In this document: in pieces, positions 55,594 through 64,000 of the stretch
How the letters are laid out: each line of letters starts with the position of its first letter
Position numbering within the stretch: position 1 is the first letter of the stretch
Assembly: GCA_030145845.1 (NCBI GenBank)
Contig: JAIXHJ010000010.1
Span: 82,073-146,072 of the forward strand
From: Pseudomonadota bacterium
Lineage (GTDB): Bacteria; Pseudomonadota; Gammaproteobacteria; Pseudomonadales; Oceanobacteraceae
DNA: 64,000 nt
Direction: 5' to 3'
Translations under genes and position numbers: made by a program
The notes under the pieces: generated by a model
Databases searched by the model: none
Told to the model about the DNA's origin: nothing
The model's input: the letters and a program-made list of their open reading frames with translations, nothing else

Positions 55594-56361
55594 ATGCAAC
55601 CCATGGTGAATCTGGCTCTGCGCGCAGCGCGTAATGCCGGCCAGGACCTGGTCCGTCGTCTGGACCGTTTTGATTCGTACCAGAGTACGGATCAGGAAAA
55701 AGCAAAATTTGTGGCAGACTGCACCATCGGTCTGGAAAAGGGCATCATCTTTGAATTGAAGAAAGCCTTACCCGAGCACAACTTCCAGGGCCGCGAAACC
55801 GGTCAGAACAGTGAGCAGGAAAACCAGCCGCTGTGGCAGATCTGTGTTATCGATGACGTTTCCAACTTCCGCGTCGGCATTCCTTCTTTTGCCATCATCA
55901 TCAGCTGCCTGATCAACGGCAAAACCGAGCATGCAGTGGTGGTCAATCCCGTGAACGGTGATGAATTCACCGCGTCCCGTGGCCGTGGCTCTCAGCTGAA
56001 CAACCGCCGTATCCGCTGCGGCAACACCGCCAGCCTGAGCGACGCCATTGTCGGTTACACCCAGCCACTGGGAAGCAATGAATCCGCCTTCGATCAGCGT
56101 GAACGCCTGCAGCGCCTGATGGCCCGCGCCTACGACCTGCGCAACATCGGCTCCAACGCCCTGTCTGTGTGTTACGTCGCGGCCGACCGTTTTCAGGGTG
56201 CCCTGCTGAGCAACGTCGACGAATACGCGCTTAACGCGGCCGGCCTGATTGCCGCTGAAGCCGGCTGTCTGATGTCAGAAGTTAACGGTCAGCCACGTCT
56301 GCGTGCACCGGCTGATGTTGTGGTGTCCAACCCACGACTGCTGAAATCCCTGCTGGCCTGA
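55594..56361 (+). CDS. suhB: SuhB-like protein with degenerate inositol monophosphatase active site
   Basis: 255-residue protein; ATG 55594 (MQPMVNLALRAARNAG) matches the SuhB N terminus and AAGAG lies six bases upstream (ATG 55588 is two codons earlier). Gene place and overall fold are SuhB, which in E. coli acts both as inositol monophosphatase and as a partner of the Nus antitermination complex for rRNA. The catalytic motifs have decayed: the GEE motif reads GRETG (residues 66-70), DPLDGTTNF reads DDVSNF (about 87-92, three residues shorter), and WD-x-AAG reads VDEYALNAAG (about 208-217). Phosphatase activity is therefore unlikely; a structural role with RNA polymerase/Nus factors could remain. 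Reading frame is intact. Confidence 0.85.
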   Translation: MQPMVNLALRAARNAGQDLVRRLDRFDSYQSTDQEKAKFVADCTIGLEKGIIFELKKALPEHNFQGRETGQNSEQENQPLWQICVIDDVSNFRVGIPSFAIIISCLINGKTEHAVVVNPVNGDEFTASRGRGSQLNNRRIRCGNTASLSDAIVGYTQPLGSNESAFDQRERLQRLMARAYDLRNIGSNALSVCYVAADRFQGALLSNVDEYALNAAGLIAAEAGCLMSEVNGQPRLRAPADVVVSNPRLLKSLLA

Positions 56362-56374
56362 GCCGGCAGACGGG

Positions 56375-56408
56375 CATAAAAAAAGCGGCTGATGCCGCTT
56401 TTTTTATG
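56375..56408. terminator. Bidirectional terminator between suhB and the cold-shock-domain gene
   Basis: CATAAAAAAAGCGGC pairs with GCCGCTTTTTTTATG around a TGAT loop. The two flanking genes converge on it. Confidence 0.95.
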
Positions 56409-56418
56409 CGCTTACTGC

Positions 56419-56910
56419 TCAGCGGATCGCCGATACGTCTTCCGCCTGAGGGCCTTTCTGGCCACGGACGACGGTAAACTTAACGCGCTGACCCTCGGTC
56501 AGTGAACGGTGACCCTGACCACGGATAGAGCGGAAATGAACAAACACATCCTCGCCCTCATCCCAGGTAATAAAGCCAAAACCTTTTTTGACGTTAAACC
56601 ATTTCACCACACCACGCTCACGGCCGTCTTCCACATCGCTCTCCACCACAGTACCACTGCTGCGGTAACGGCGGCGGCGGGATGGTGACAGCTGGGCAGA
56701 AATGAAGCTGACGGCAAAACCCAGAACCGCAAGCAGCACAATAAAACCGGTTGCTCCCGGCGCAGACATCAGCGCAGACGCTGTCAGCGCAGAGCCATCA
56801 GCCAGTTGCAGACCTTTAACCAGCCCCGGTAACACCGCAACCACCAGCAGCGGAACAATCACTGCACAAACCACAGCCACGACAATTTTTCTTAAAAGTA
56901 ATTTACCCAT
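56419..56910 (-). CDS. Membrane-anchored cold-shock-domain protein
   Basis: 163-residue protein. ATG 56910 (complement) follows GAGAAGG. Two hydrophobic segments (about residues 8-33 and 55-78) are followed by a basic RRRRYR stretch and a C-terminal cold-shock domain (about 98-163) with [17 protein letters not shown] (RNP1), DVFVHF (RNP2) and the usual ending [14 protein letters not shown]. The aromatic RNA-contact residues are kept. The cold-shock domain should face the cytoplasm if both segments cross the membrane, giving a membrane-tethered RNA-binding protein. It is unlike the free 70-residue protein at 10254. Role unknown. Confidence 0.82.
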   Translation of the reverse strand: MGKLLLRKIVVAVVCAVIVPLLVVAVLPGLVKGLQLADGSALTASALMSAPGATGFIVLLAVLGFAVSFISAQLSPSRRRRYRSSGTVVESDVEDGRERGVVKWFNVKKGFGFITWDEGEDVFVHFRSIRGQGHRSLTEGQRVKFTVVRGQKGPQAEDVSAIR

Positions 56911-57045
56911 GCCTTCTCTCACATCACTCGTTATTATCACTGCTCAACCATAACAAACGGCCTTTCCGGCCGCGTAACAAGTGGGCTATGAAAGCCCAAT
57001 TCATTAAAAAAATCAACACGATAGCCTGAGGGTATAAAGCAGCCT

Positions 57046-57306
57046 ATGAGCCATACTGACGAATCGCCTGCCGCCAGCGGCGGTACGGACACCGGGGCAC
57101 AGCAACGCATTGACGAACTGGAAATGCGGGTCGCCTTTATGGAAGACACCATTGATTCACTGAACAGTCAGCTTGCCAGCCTGACCCAGGATTTTTCACT
57201 CGCCCGCCGGGCCATGCAGATGATGAACCAGCGGCTGGAGCAGATGCAGTCCGGCGATGCTGTGGTGAAGGACAGTTCGGAAGAAACGCCTCCGCCGCAC
57301 TACTGA
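57046..57306 (+). CDS. slyX: SlyX family coiled-coil protein
   Basis: 86-residue soluble protein with a coiled coil over about residues 20-68 (RIDELEMRVAFMEDTIDSLN then LARRAMQMMNQRLEQM) and a Pro-rich end PPPHY, the standard SlyX layout. SlyX function is unknown. Start ATG 57046 lies 136 bases from the divergent cold-shock-domain gene start. Confidence 0.88.
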   Translation: MSHTDESPAASGGTDTGAQQRIDELEMRVAFMEDTIDSLNSQLASLTQDFSLARRAMQMMNQRLEQMQSGDAVVKDSSEETPPPHY

Positions 57307-57542
57307 GGAACCTTGCACAACCCGCTGACCACGCCGGGTGACGGCAGCGCTTGAATCACCAGGCCAGCCTGACGCCACCGGGCCGGAGCTTTCCCGCCAT
57401 GCCGGCAGAGCCCGGTCCGGCGCTCAGCATGGCGGTATTGGCGACTCAGAAAAAGACCCGCCATTCTCTTCATTCGCGGCTTTGTTCTGCGGCCCGGAAA
57501 GACCCGCGCAGAGTCCGGCGGGATTCCGGGCAGCGCCAGCGG

Positions 57543-59456
57543 TTACAGATGCTGTGTGCGGCGGCGCCACCAGGCAAAAGCGCCCAGCAGCAGAGTCAAC
57601 AGCAGCGGCAGAACAAAAATATTGATCACCTTGAGACGCGTGCCCAGCGCGTCAATATCTTTGTCCAGTTCGTGCTGCACATTGCGCAACTCTTTGCGGA
57701 TTTCCACTTTCTGCTGACGGAAACGCTCCAGTGCCTGCTGTTGTTCCGCCGACAGCGTCAGCACACCACCATCTTCGTCGCGCTGCTGCTGCAGTTCAGC
57801 CAACTGCTGTTCGGTATCCTGCAACTGCTGCTGCAGCCGTTTCTCCGACGCCAGAAAACGCTGTTCCGCAAGCCGCTGAATCTCATCCACCCGGGTAAAG
57901 GGACGGCTGTACTGTCCGCGCGCGCGCAGGCTGATCAGATCCGCACTGCCACTCAGGTTATCCGCCAGATTCACCAGCAGAGCGCCGTTATCAGCCCAGG
58001 GGGACGCGATCCGCTGGCCGAAGAAATTCTGCACCTGTACCCACAGCCGGTCAGACAGAACATCGGTATCAGCCACCAGCGTGACGGCCAGCTGATCTGT
58101 GCTCTGCCGCTGCGCCACAGCCTCAGCAGCGGCGGCATCACCCGCTTCCACCGCCGGCGGGCCATCAGCAAAGGCACTGTCTGCAGACCCAGTGACCCGG
58201 ACTGCCAGCGCATATTGTTTGCCGGAAGGGACAAAATCACGCTGCAGCTCCATCAGATCGCCGCCCATGCGCATGCGCTGCGCCCCGGTCAGTGCAGAAT
58301 CCGTGCTGCTGATCAGCCAGGGCGTTATCACGGTGGTGGCATCCTCCGCCGCGGTGAAATAGCCGCTGCTGCTGACATTGACCGTCTCCAGCGGTGCTGT
58401 CACCACGTCACCGTCGCGCATTGAGCCTTTATCCAGCGCCAGCAGGCCGAAATGGCGTACCGGTGGACGGCCCTGGCCTTGGCTGACGACAATACCGTGC
58501 GCGGCATCCAGCACGACCTGAGAAGAATCCCACTGTACGCCCCAGGCACTCAGCAGCCGGTTCAGACTGTCCGCTGACCCCTGATCGGCCATGCCCATCA
58601 TGCCCGGTGCAGGGGCGTTTTCCGCCAGCGGATCAATAAAGGCCATGATACGGCCACCGCGCATGGCAAACTGATCGATAGCATACAAAGTGGCGTCCGT
58701 CATTTCCGGCGGCTGTACCAGCATCAGGATATCGACGTCATCATCAATCTGCGCTGTATTGGCCGCGATGGAGCGCAGCTCGTACGGCCCGTCCAGCTGA
58801 TCCAGCGACATCCACGCCGGCGACGGCTGGCCAGTGCGCGGATCAAAACCGCCACGGACATCCAGACCACTGATCAGACCAATCACCGGCGGATCCGTCT
58901 GCTGTACCTGATCGATCAGCTGAGTAATGTCATATTCCAGAAAGGCTTCGCGGTCCGGCTGCAGGAAGGCCAGCGTGGCGGTATTTTCCCGCGTCGCGGC
59001 CGGTGTTGCTGCCGGCTGCTGTTCAGCCGTACCGCGGTCGGCAACCTCGGCTTTCGCCACCAGACCGAAATACAGGCTGTCACCATTGCCGACCGGTACC
59101 GCCTGCAGTCCATAGGCTGCAGCCTGATCTTCCGCTTCTGAAAACGGCTCCGGATCAATGACCCGCACCGTCAGCCGGCCAGCGGACAGCATTTCATACT
59201 CGTGCAGAAATTCTTCCACCCGCTGCGCGTAAGCCCGCAGACGGTTTAAATCCGCACTGGCCCCGGCGGAGAAATACAACTCCAGCGTCACCGGGTGATC
59301 CAGCGCAGTGATGATATTGCGGGTGCCCTGCGACAGCGTATACAGCTGCTGTTGCGTCAGGTCGAGACGTGCCTGACTGCCAAGCCGGGTGATTCCCCAG
59401 GCGAGCAGCAGAAATACCGTAAAAAGCAGCAGCAGGGTTACTGATTTATTTTTCAT
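57543..59456 (-). CDS. GldG-type ABC transporter auxiliary protein
   Basis: 637-residue membrane protein with an N-terminal helix (about 5-25), a large periplasmic domain of the ABC_transp_aux/GldG type (TLELYFSAGASADLNRLRAY; VIDPEPFSEAED), a Gln/Glu-rich coiled coil (about 530-600) and a C-terminal helix (about 612-630). In Bacteroidetes GldG works with GldA and GldF in gliding; in proteobacteria the same trio has no known role. It starts 11 bases after the permease stop, so the three genes are an operon. Confidence 0.85.
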   Translation of the reverse strand: MKNKSVTLLLLFTVFLLLAWGITRLGSQARLDLTQQQLYTLSQGTRNIITALDHPVTLELYFSAGASADLNRLRAYAQRVEEFLHEYEMLSAGRLTVRVIDPEPFSEAEDQAAAYGLQAVPVGNGDSLYFGLVAKAEVADRGTAEQQPAATPAATRENTATLAFLQPDREAFLEYDITQLIDQVQQTDPPVIGLISGLDVRGGFDPRTGQPSPAWMSLDQLDGPYELRSIAANTAQIDDDVDILMLVQPPEMTDATLYAIDQFAMRGGRIMAFIDPLAENAPAPGMMGMADQGSADSLNRLLSAWGVQWDSSQVVLDAAHGIVVSQGQGRPPVRHFGLLALDKGSMRDGDVVTAPLETVNVSSSGYFTAAEDATTVITPWLISSTDSALTGAQRMRMGGDLMELQRDFVPSGKQYALAVRVTGSADSAFADGPPAVEAGDAAAAEAVAQRQSTDQLAVTLVADTDVLSDRLWVQVQNFFGQRIASPWADNGALLVNLADNLSGSADLISLRARGQYSRPFTRVDEIQRLAEQRFLASEKRLQQQLQDTEQQLAELQQQRDEDGGVLTLSAEQQQALERFRQQKVEIRKELRNVQHELDKDIDALGTRLKVINIFVLPLLLTLLLGAFAWWRRRTQHL

Positions 59457-59467
59457 CCGGGTTCTCC

Positions 59468-60202
59468 TCAGCGCGCTTTCTTAACCGTCAGAATCTGAAT
59501 ACAGGCGGTCAGCCAGACCACAATCACCAGCACGAAATAAAGCACGTCGCGGATATCCACCACGCCGCGTGCCAACGCCTGGAAATGACTGATAAAACTC
59601 AGCCCGGCAATAAAATCCGTTACCGCTTCACTGCTCCAGCCACGGAAGACATCCAGCACCATAGGGAAACCACTGAGCATCAGAATAAAGCAGACCAGCA
59701 CCGTCAGAATAAAGGCCACGATCTGATTACGGCTCAGCGCCGACATGCAGGAGCCCACCGCCAGAAAAGCGCCGGCCATCAGCCAGCTGCCCAGATAGCT
59801 GGCCAGAATCACCCCGTTATCGGGATTACCGAGATAATTCACCGTCAGCCACAGGGGAAAGGTCAGCAGCAGGGCCAGACCGGCAAACAGCCAGGCCGCC
59901 AGAAATTTACCCAGCACCGCCTGGGTCAGGGTCAGCGGCAGGGTCAGCAGCAGTTCAATGGTGCCCAGCTGACGCTCCTGCGACCACAGCCCCATGGCAA
60001 TAGCCGGCATAAAGAACAGATACAGCCAGGGATGAAAATTAAAGAATGGCAGCAGGTCTGCCTGACCGCGATCGTAAAAGTTACCCAGATAAAAGGTAAA
60101 GGCCGCAGCCATCATCAGAAAAATCACAACAAACACATAAGCAACCGGAGTGGAGAAATACGCCGACCACTCACGTTTGCAGATACTCAGCAATGCAGAC
60201 AT
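59468..60202 (-). CDS. ABC-2 type permease, GldF-like
   Basis: 244-residue inner-membrane permease with about six helices. It starts with the family pattern LSICKREWSAYFSTPVAYVF, and contains GLWSQERQLGTIELLLTLPL, characteristic of ABC-2 permeases with GldF similarity. It lies 9 bases downstream of the ATPase gene and 11 upstream of the auxiliary subunit. Substrate unknown. Confidence 0.88.
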   Translation of the reverse strand: MSALLSICKREWSAYFSTPVAYVFVVIFLMMAAAFTFYLGNFYDRGQADLLPFFNFHPWLYLFFMPAIAMGLWSQERQLGTIELLLTLPLTLTQAVLGKFLAAWLFAGLALLLTFPLWLTVNYLGNPDNGVILASYLGSWLMAGAFLAVGSCMSALSRNQIVAFILTVLVCFILMLSGFPMVLDVFRGWSSEAVTDFIAGLSFISHFQALARGVVDIRDVLYFVLVIVVWLTACIQILTVKKAR

Positions 60203-60211
60203 AACGACTCC

Positions 60212-61129
60212 TCAGATTCCGGTCAGCTGACGGAACACATCATCGAGACGGCCCCGTTCAATATGCAGGGTATCGACCTGCCAGCCATGACGGTCGATCA
60301 CCTCACTGACGTCGTGATAGAGCCGGGCGCCCGGCTGCGGCAACAGCAGATAACTGCGGCCATTTTCCATTTCATCCACTTCAGTGACACCGGGCAGTGC
60401 CGCGAATACCGCCGCAGCCTGTACCGGTTGCTGAAAACGCACGGCAACGGCCTGATGGTAGCGGGACTTGGCCTCCAGTTCGGCCGGAGTACAGTCGGCC
60501 ACCTTACGCCCGCGGGCGATGATCATGGCGCGCGAACAGACTGCCGATACTTCCTCAAGGATATGGGTGGAAATAATCACAATCTTGTCTTCCGCCAGAT
60601 TGCTGATCAGATCCCGCACCTGCTGTTTCTGATTGGGGTCGAGTCCGTCGGTGGGCTCGTCCAGAATCAGAATGTCCGGATCATGCAGCAGCGCCTGTGC
60701 CAGACCGGTACGGCGGCGGAAACCTTTTGACAGCGTATGCACCGGCTGGCGCAGCACCTCCTGCAGTTCCGTCTGCGCCACCACCTGCTGCAGGCGCTGA
60801 CTCAGGGCGTTACCGCTCAGCCCGCGCACCGCACCGATAAAACGCAGGAAACCCAGAACTGTCATCTCACCCCACGCCGGCGCACCTTCCGGCAGGTAAC
60901 CGAGGCGCTGTTTTACCGCCACCGGCTGACGGGCAATATCTTCACCGAAAATACGCACTCTGCCCGAGGTCGGCGGCAGGAAGCCGGTAATCATTTTCAT
61001 GGTGGTGGATTTACCGGCTCCGTTCGGCCCCAGAAACCCCAGTACTTCACCGGGGCGGACGTCAAAGGAAAGGTCATCAACGGCGGTAAAGTCACCAAAC
61101 CGCTGCGTCAGATGCTGTACTTCAATCAT
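60212..61129 (-). CDS. ABC transporter ATP-binding protein, GldA-like
   Basis: 305-residue ATPase. I chose ATG 61129 (complement), preceded by AGGGGA, giving MIEVQHLTQRFGDFTAVDDL; the frame is open further upstream but that sequence is not family-like. Walker A GPNGAGKST, signature LSKGFRRRTGLAQ and Walker B ILILDEPTDGLDPNQ are intact, with the H-loop in ISTHILEE. A C-terminal extension of about 80 residues follows, common in this group. First gene of the three-gene transporter operon; divergent from plsB. Confidence 0.92.
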   Translation of the reverse strand: MIEVQHLTQRFGDFTAVDDLSFDVRPGEVLGFLGPNGAGKSTTMKMITGFLPPTSGRVRIFGEDIARQPVAVKQRLGYLPEGAPAWGEMTVLGFLRFIGAVRGLSGNALSQRLQQVVAQTELQEVLRQPVHTLSKGFRRRTGLAQALLHDPDILILDEPTDGLDPNQKQQVRDLISNLAEDKIVIISTHILEEVSAVCSRAMIIARGRKVADCTPAELEAKSRYHQAVAVRFQQPVQAAAVFAALPGVTEVDEMENGRSYLLLPQPGARLYHDVSEVIDRHGWQVDTLHIERGRLDDVFRQLTGI

Positions 61130-61387
61130 TTTGATTCCCCTGATTCCCCTGCCGCATGGCAGGTTTTTATTCTTTGCTGCAAGGCGGACAGCCTGAACCC
61201 GGTTCAGGCCACGACCATTGACCGTAAAAACAGCCGTTGGTTTCCGGCTGCCTACTTTATGCAGCCGCCGGGCCGGCTTCAATCCGGACAGGGTACACAG
61301 AAGCACGCTTTAACCGTTTAATCACAACCGCAGGCGGGGTAAACTCCGCGGCATCCATAGCGTGCCGCTGCAACACCTGAGTCAACT

Positions 61388-63841
61388 ATGAGTTTAATTA
61401 CAAAAATCCGCACCACCCTCTTCCGCTGGCAGCAGAAATGGCTGTACGGCCTGATCCGCACTCAGATTATTGGCCCTGATGCCAGGGACTTTAATCTGGA
61501 CAAGGATAAACCGGTTATTTACGCCATGCTCTATCCATCCCATGCCGAGCAGCTGGTGATCGACCGTGAGGCCAGCAATCTGGGCTGGACCAGCCCGCAG
61601 CAGGAACGTGCCTCCGGGCGCCTGCCGGGCAAACCCTATTTTGCCATTTACCGCCGCGCCAGCATGTACCGCAAACAGGGCACGCCGGTCGTTGCCTCCC
61701 AGCTGGTGAAGCAGTGCCAGTGGCTGATGGAAAACGACGAACGTGATATCCAGATTGTTCCGGTGCGGGTTTTCTGGGGGCGGGCGCCGGCCAAAGAAGG
61801 CTCTTTCCTGCGTATCTGGCTGCAGAGTACCGGCGCCATCGGTGGCCGTCTGGCCAAATTAATGGCCATCGTACTCAATGGCCGCAATACCTTTGTTCAT
61901 TTCAGCCGTCCGCTGTCGCTGAAAGAAATGGCCGACGGGGTCAGATCCCCCGACATGCTGGCGCGTAAAGTCTCGCGCGTACTGCGTGTTCACAACCGCC
62001 AGGTTTCTGCTGCGGTCCTGGGGCCGGATCTGTCACACCGCCGCACCCTGGTGCATCAGATTCCCAACCGTCCGCTGGTGCTGAAAGCCATCGAGGAAGA
62101 AGCCGCAGAAAAAGGGATTTCCAAAGCCAAAGCCCAGCAACGGGCGCTGAAATACGCCGACGAAATTGCCTCCAATATTTCCTACACCAACGTCCGCTTT
62201 CTGGATGTGGTACTGACCTGGGTGTGGAATAAAATTTACGACGGCATCGCACTGCACAATATGGAAAACCTGAAAGAGGTGATCAAGGACAACGAGATTA
62301 TTTATGTGCCCTGTCACCGCAGCCACATTGATTACCTGCTGCTGTCGTACGTGCTCTATCACCACGGTCTGCAGCTGCCGCAGATTGCGGCCGGTATCAA
62401 CCTGAATATGCCGGTGGTCGGCCCCATTCTGCGCCGTGGCGGCGCCTTCTTTATGCGCCGGACTTTCCGTGGCAACAAACTGTACGCTGCGGTATTCGAT
62501 GAATACCTGCACTCAGTATTCAGCGGCGGTTATGCCACAGAATATTTTGTCGAAGGTGGCCGTTCACGGACCGGACGCACACTTAATCCGCGTGCCGGCA
62601 TGCTGGCCATGACCCTGCGCAGTTACCTGCGTGACTCACGTAAACCGATCCTGTTTATGCCGGTCTATACCGGTTATGAAAAAGTCTTTGAGGCCAACAG
62701 CTATCTCGGTGAGCTGCGCGGCAAAAAGAAAAAGAAAGAAAGCCTGTTTGGTGTCATCGGTACCCTGCGTTCGCTCAAACGCTCTTTCGGTAAGGTTAAC
62801 GTGACCTTCGGTGAGCCGATTTATTTCACGGAATTCCTCGACCAGCAACGCCCGGGCTGGCGTGAAGAAGATTATTCAGCCTGTGAATACCGTCCGGACT
62901 GGGCACCGGTAGTGGTCGATCAGCTGGCCAAAGAAGTGGTTACCGGCATCAATAACGCCGCCTCGGTGAACCCGGTTAACCTGATTGCCCTGAGCATCCT
63001 GTCAGCCCCGCGCCAGGCCATGGAAGAACAGCAGCTGATCTCGCAGATGGAAGCGTACCGTGATCTGCTGGCAGAGAATCCCTACAGCGACCTGACCGCT
63101 CTGCCCGAGGGCAGCGGCGCGGAATGGCTGCAATACGGTGAAAAGCTGGACGTCGTGTCACGCAGCAGACACCCGCTGGGTGACCTGATCCAGACCACCG
63201 ACCGCCAGGCCGTGACGCTTACCTATTACCGCAACAATGTGCTGCACCTGCTGGCCCTGCCATCCCTGCTGGCCTGCCTGTTTGTGAACAATCAGCGTTA
63301 CACGCTGGCGCAGGTAAAAGAAAAAGTGGCGCACCTGTACCCTTACCTTAAAGCCGAACTTTTCCTGCGCTGGGATCAGAACGCACTGCTGGCAGAGACT
63401 GAACGCTGGCTGGAAGCACTGACCCGACGCGGCTATCTGCTGAGCGGTGAACAGGGCTACCATGCCACCCCGGCCAGCAGCAACGAATTTGCCATGCTGC
63501 AGGGGTTATCCGACAACGTTATGCAGACACTGCAGCGTTATTTCCTGACCCTGAGCATTCTCAGCCGCAAAGGCAGCGGCGTCCTGTCCGCTCAGGCACT
63601 GGAAGAGCAGAGTACCCTGCTCGCTCAGCGCATCAGCCTTCTGTACGGCATCAACGCGCCGGAATTTTTTGATAAAACCCTGTTCCGTACCCTGATCCAG
63701 CAGCTGATCAGTGACCAGCATCTGGCCAGACAGGACGATGACACCCTGGCCTTTACGGATGGTCTGCAGGCGCTGACCGGGGATCTGGAAGAAATTCTGG
63801 ATGGGGCGCTGAAGCAGAGTATTCTGCGCAGCCTGGTCTGA
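61388..63841 (+). CDS. plsB: Glycerol-3-phosphate 1-O-acyltransferase
   Basis: 817-residue inner-membrane enzyme for the first acylation of glycerol 3-phosphate in phospholipid synthesis. The acyltransferase motifs are in place: VPCHRSHIDYLLL (HX4D, about residue 310), FFMRRTFRGNKLY (about 355), FVEGGRSRTGRTL (about 385) and the ILFMPVYTGYEK block (motif IV). Length and N-terminal region are as in E. coli PlsB. ATG 61388 is preceded by a 258-base divergent region shared with the ABC operon. No dgk gene is adjacent. Confidence 0.96.
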   Translation: MSLITKIRTTLFRWQQKWLYGLIRTQIIGPDARDFNLDKDKPVIYAMLYPSHAEQLVIDREASNLGWTSPQQERASGRLPGKPYFAIYRRASMYRKQGTPVVASQLVKQCQWLMENDERDIQIVPVRVFWGRAPAKEGSFLRIWLQSTGAIGGRLAKLMAIVLNGRNTFVHFSRPLSLKEMADGVRSPDMLARKVSRVLRVHNRQVSAAVLGPDLSHRRTLVHQIPNRPLVLKAIEEEAAEKGISKAKAQQRALKYADEIASNISYTNVRFLDVVLTWVWNKIYDGIALHNMENLKEVIKDNEIIYVPCHRSHIDYLLLSYVLYHHGLQLPQIAAGINLNMPVVGPILRRGGAFFMRRTFRGNKLYAAVFDEYLHSVFSGGYATEYFVEGGRSRTGRTLNPRAGMLAMTLRSYLRDSRKPILFMPVYTGYEKVFEANSYLGELRGKKKKKESLFGVIGTLRSLKRSFGKVNVTFGEPIYFTEFLDQQRPGWREEDYSACEYRPDWAPVVVDQLAKEVVTGINNAASVNPVNLIALSILSAPRQAMEEQQLISQMEAYRDLLAENPYSDLTALPEGSGAEWLQYGEKLDVVSRSRHPLGDLIQTTDRQAVTLTYYRNNVLHLLALPSLLACLFVNNQRYTLAQVKEKVAHLYPYLKAELFLRWDQNALLAETERWLEALTRRGYLLSGEQGYHATPASSNEFAMLQGLSDNVMQTLQRYFLTLSILSRKGSGVLSAQALEEQSTLLAQRISLLYGINAPEFFDKTLFRTLIQQLISDQHLARQDDDTLAFTDGLQALTGDLEEILDGALKQSILRSLV

Positions 63842-64000
63842 ACGCTTTGCACAGCTGAAAAAGCCGCCTCCGGGCGTAATGCTGTTCACTTAAGCGGAGC
63901 AGCATTTCTATCCACCGGATAGCGGGTTTTTGAGATCTTCACCGTCCGTGGCGTTGCAGGTCGCGGACGGCGCTTCACAATCAATCCCGAAAGCCCTGAC
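63842..64000. other. Gene-free end of window downstream of plsB
   Basis: No coding frame or RNA gene is recognised. An inverted repeat AATGCTG...CAGCATT (about 63878-63908) lies about 37 bases after plsB but has a long loop and no T run, so a terminator is not claimed. Confidence 0.4.

Overview
The window reads as a densely coded chromosome segment of a gammaproteobacterium. The run suhB / trmJ-cysE-iscR-iscS / ndk-rlmN-pilW-ispG-hisS-yfgM-bamB-der is the housekeeping neighbourhood familiar from Pseudomonas-type genomes. Together with plsB, slyX, paired methyl-accepting chemotaxis proteins and a type IV pilus assembly lipoprotein, it suggests a motile, heterotrophic, probably marine relative of the Oceanospirillales/Pseudomonadales. 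That placement is an inference from gene order and protein style; no rRNA is present. I saw no tRNA, rRNA, CRISPR array, insertion sequence or prophage.

Layout. 1-4264: 3' part of a urease operon (ureC cut by the window edge, ureE, ureF, ureG, hupE/ureJ), closed by a terminator. 4388-12063: mostly single genes (EF-hand protein, VanX-type dipeptidase, SLC13-type carboxylate transporter, Tim44-like protein, methyltransferase, ketopantoate reductase-like enzyme, cold-shock protein, an unrecognised helical protein, PAP2 phosphatase). 12209-20717: a zinc-starvation locus with two Zur-like operators, a ZigA-type COG0523 GTPase, DUF1826, DUF3299, a frameshifted AztD-like lipoprotein, a ZnuD-type TonB receptor, and a MacB/LolCDE-type ABC transporter whose permease carries four 81-bp His/Asp-rich repeats. 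20821-33084: alkylsulfatase and AraC regulator, DUF454 protein, a divergent LysR/MFS pair, a large secreted protein, a GlxA-type regulator divergent from an acyl-CoA dehydrogenase/enoyl-CoA hydratase pair. 33211-37574: two tandem chemoreceptors with nearly identical signalling halves. 37589-43370: ATP-grasp protein, esterase, and a marR-FUSC-DUF1656-HlyD efflux operon with a clear operator. 43440-56361: the housekeeping run, mostly on the minus strand. 56419-63841: membrane-anchored cold-shock-domain protein, SlyX, a Gld-type ABC transporter, PlsB.

Most interesting points. (1) The zinc locus joins parts usually described separately (ZigA/DUF1826, ZnuD, a Zrg/PA4063-4066-like ABC system, an AztD-like propeller) under what look like Zur operators. 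(2) SuhB has lost the inositol monophosphatase catalytic motifs although its gene place is conserved. (3) The isc locus has iscR, a textbook IscR box and a cysteine desulfurase without the IscU-docking tail, but iscU, iscA, hscBA and fdx are absent before ndk. (4) rodZ is absent between pilW and ispG, which now overlap. (5) The chemoreceptor pair shows recent duplication or gene conversion limited to the signalling half. All family assignments were made by eye from protein motifs and gene order; no database search was run.
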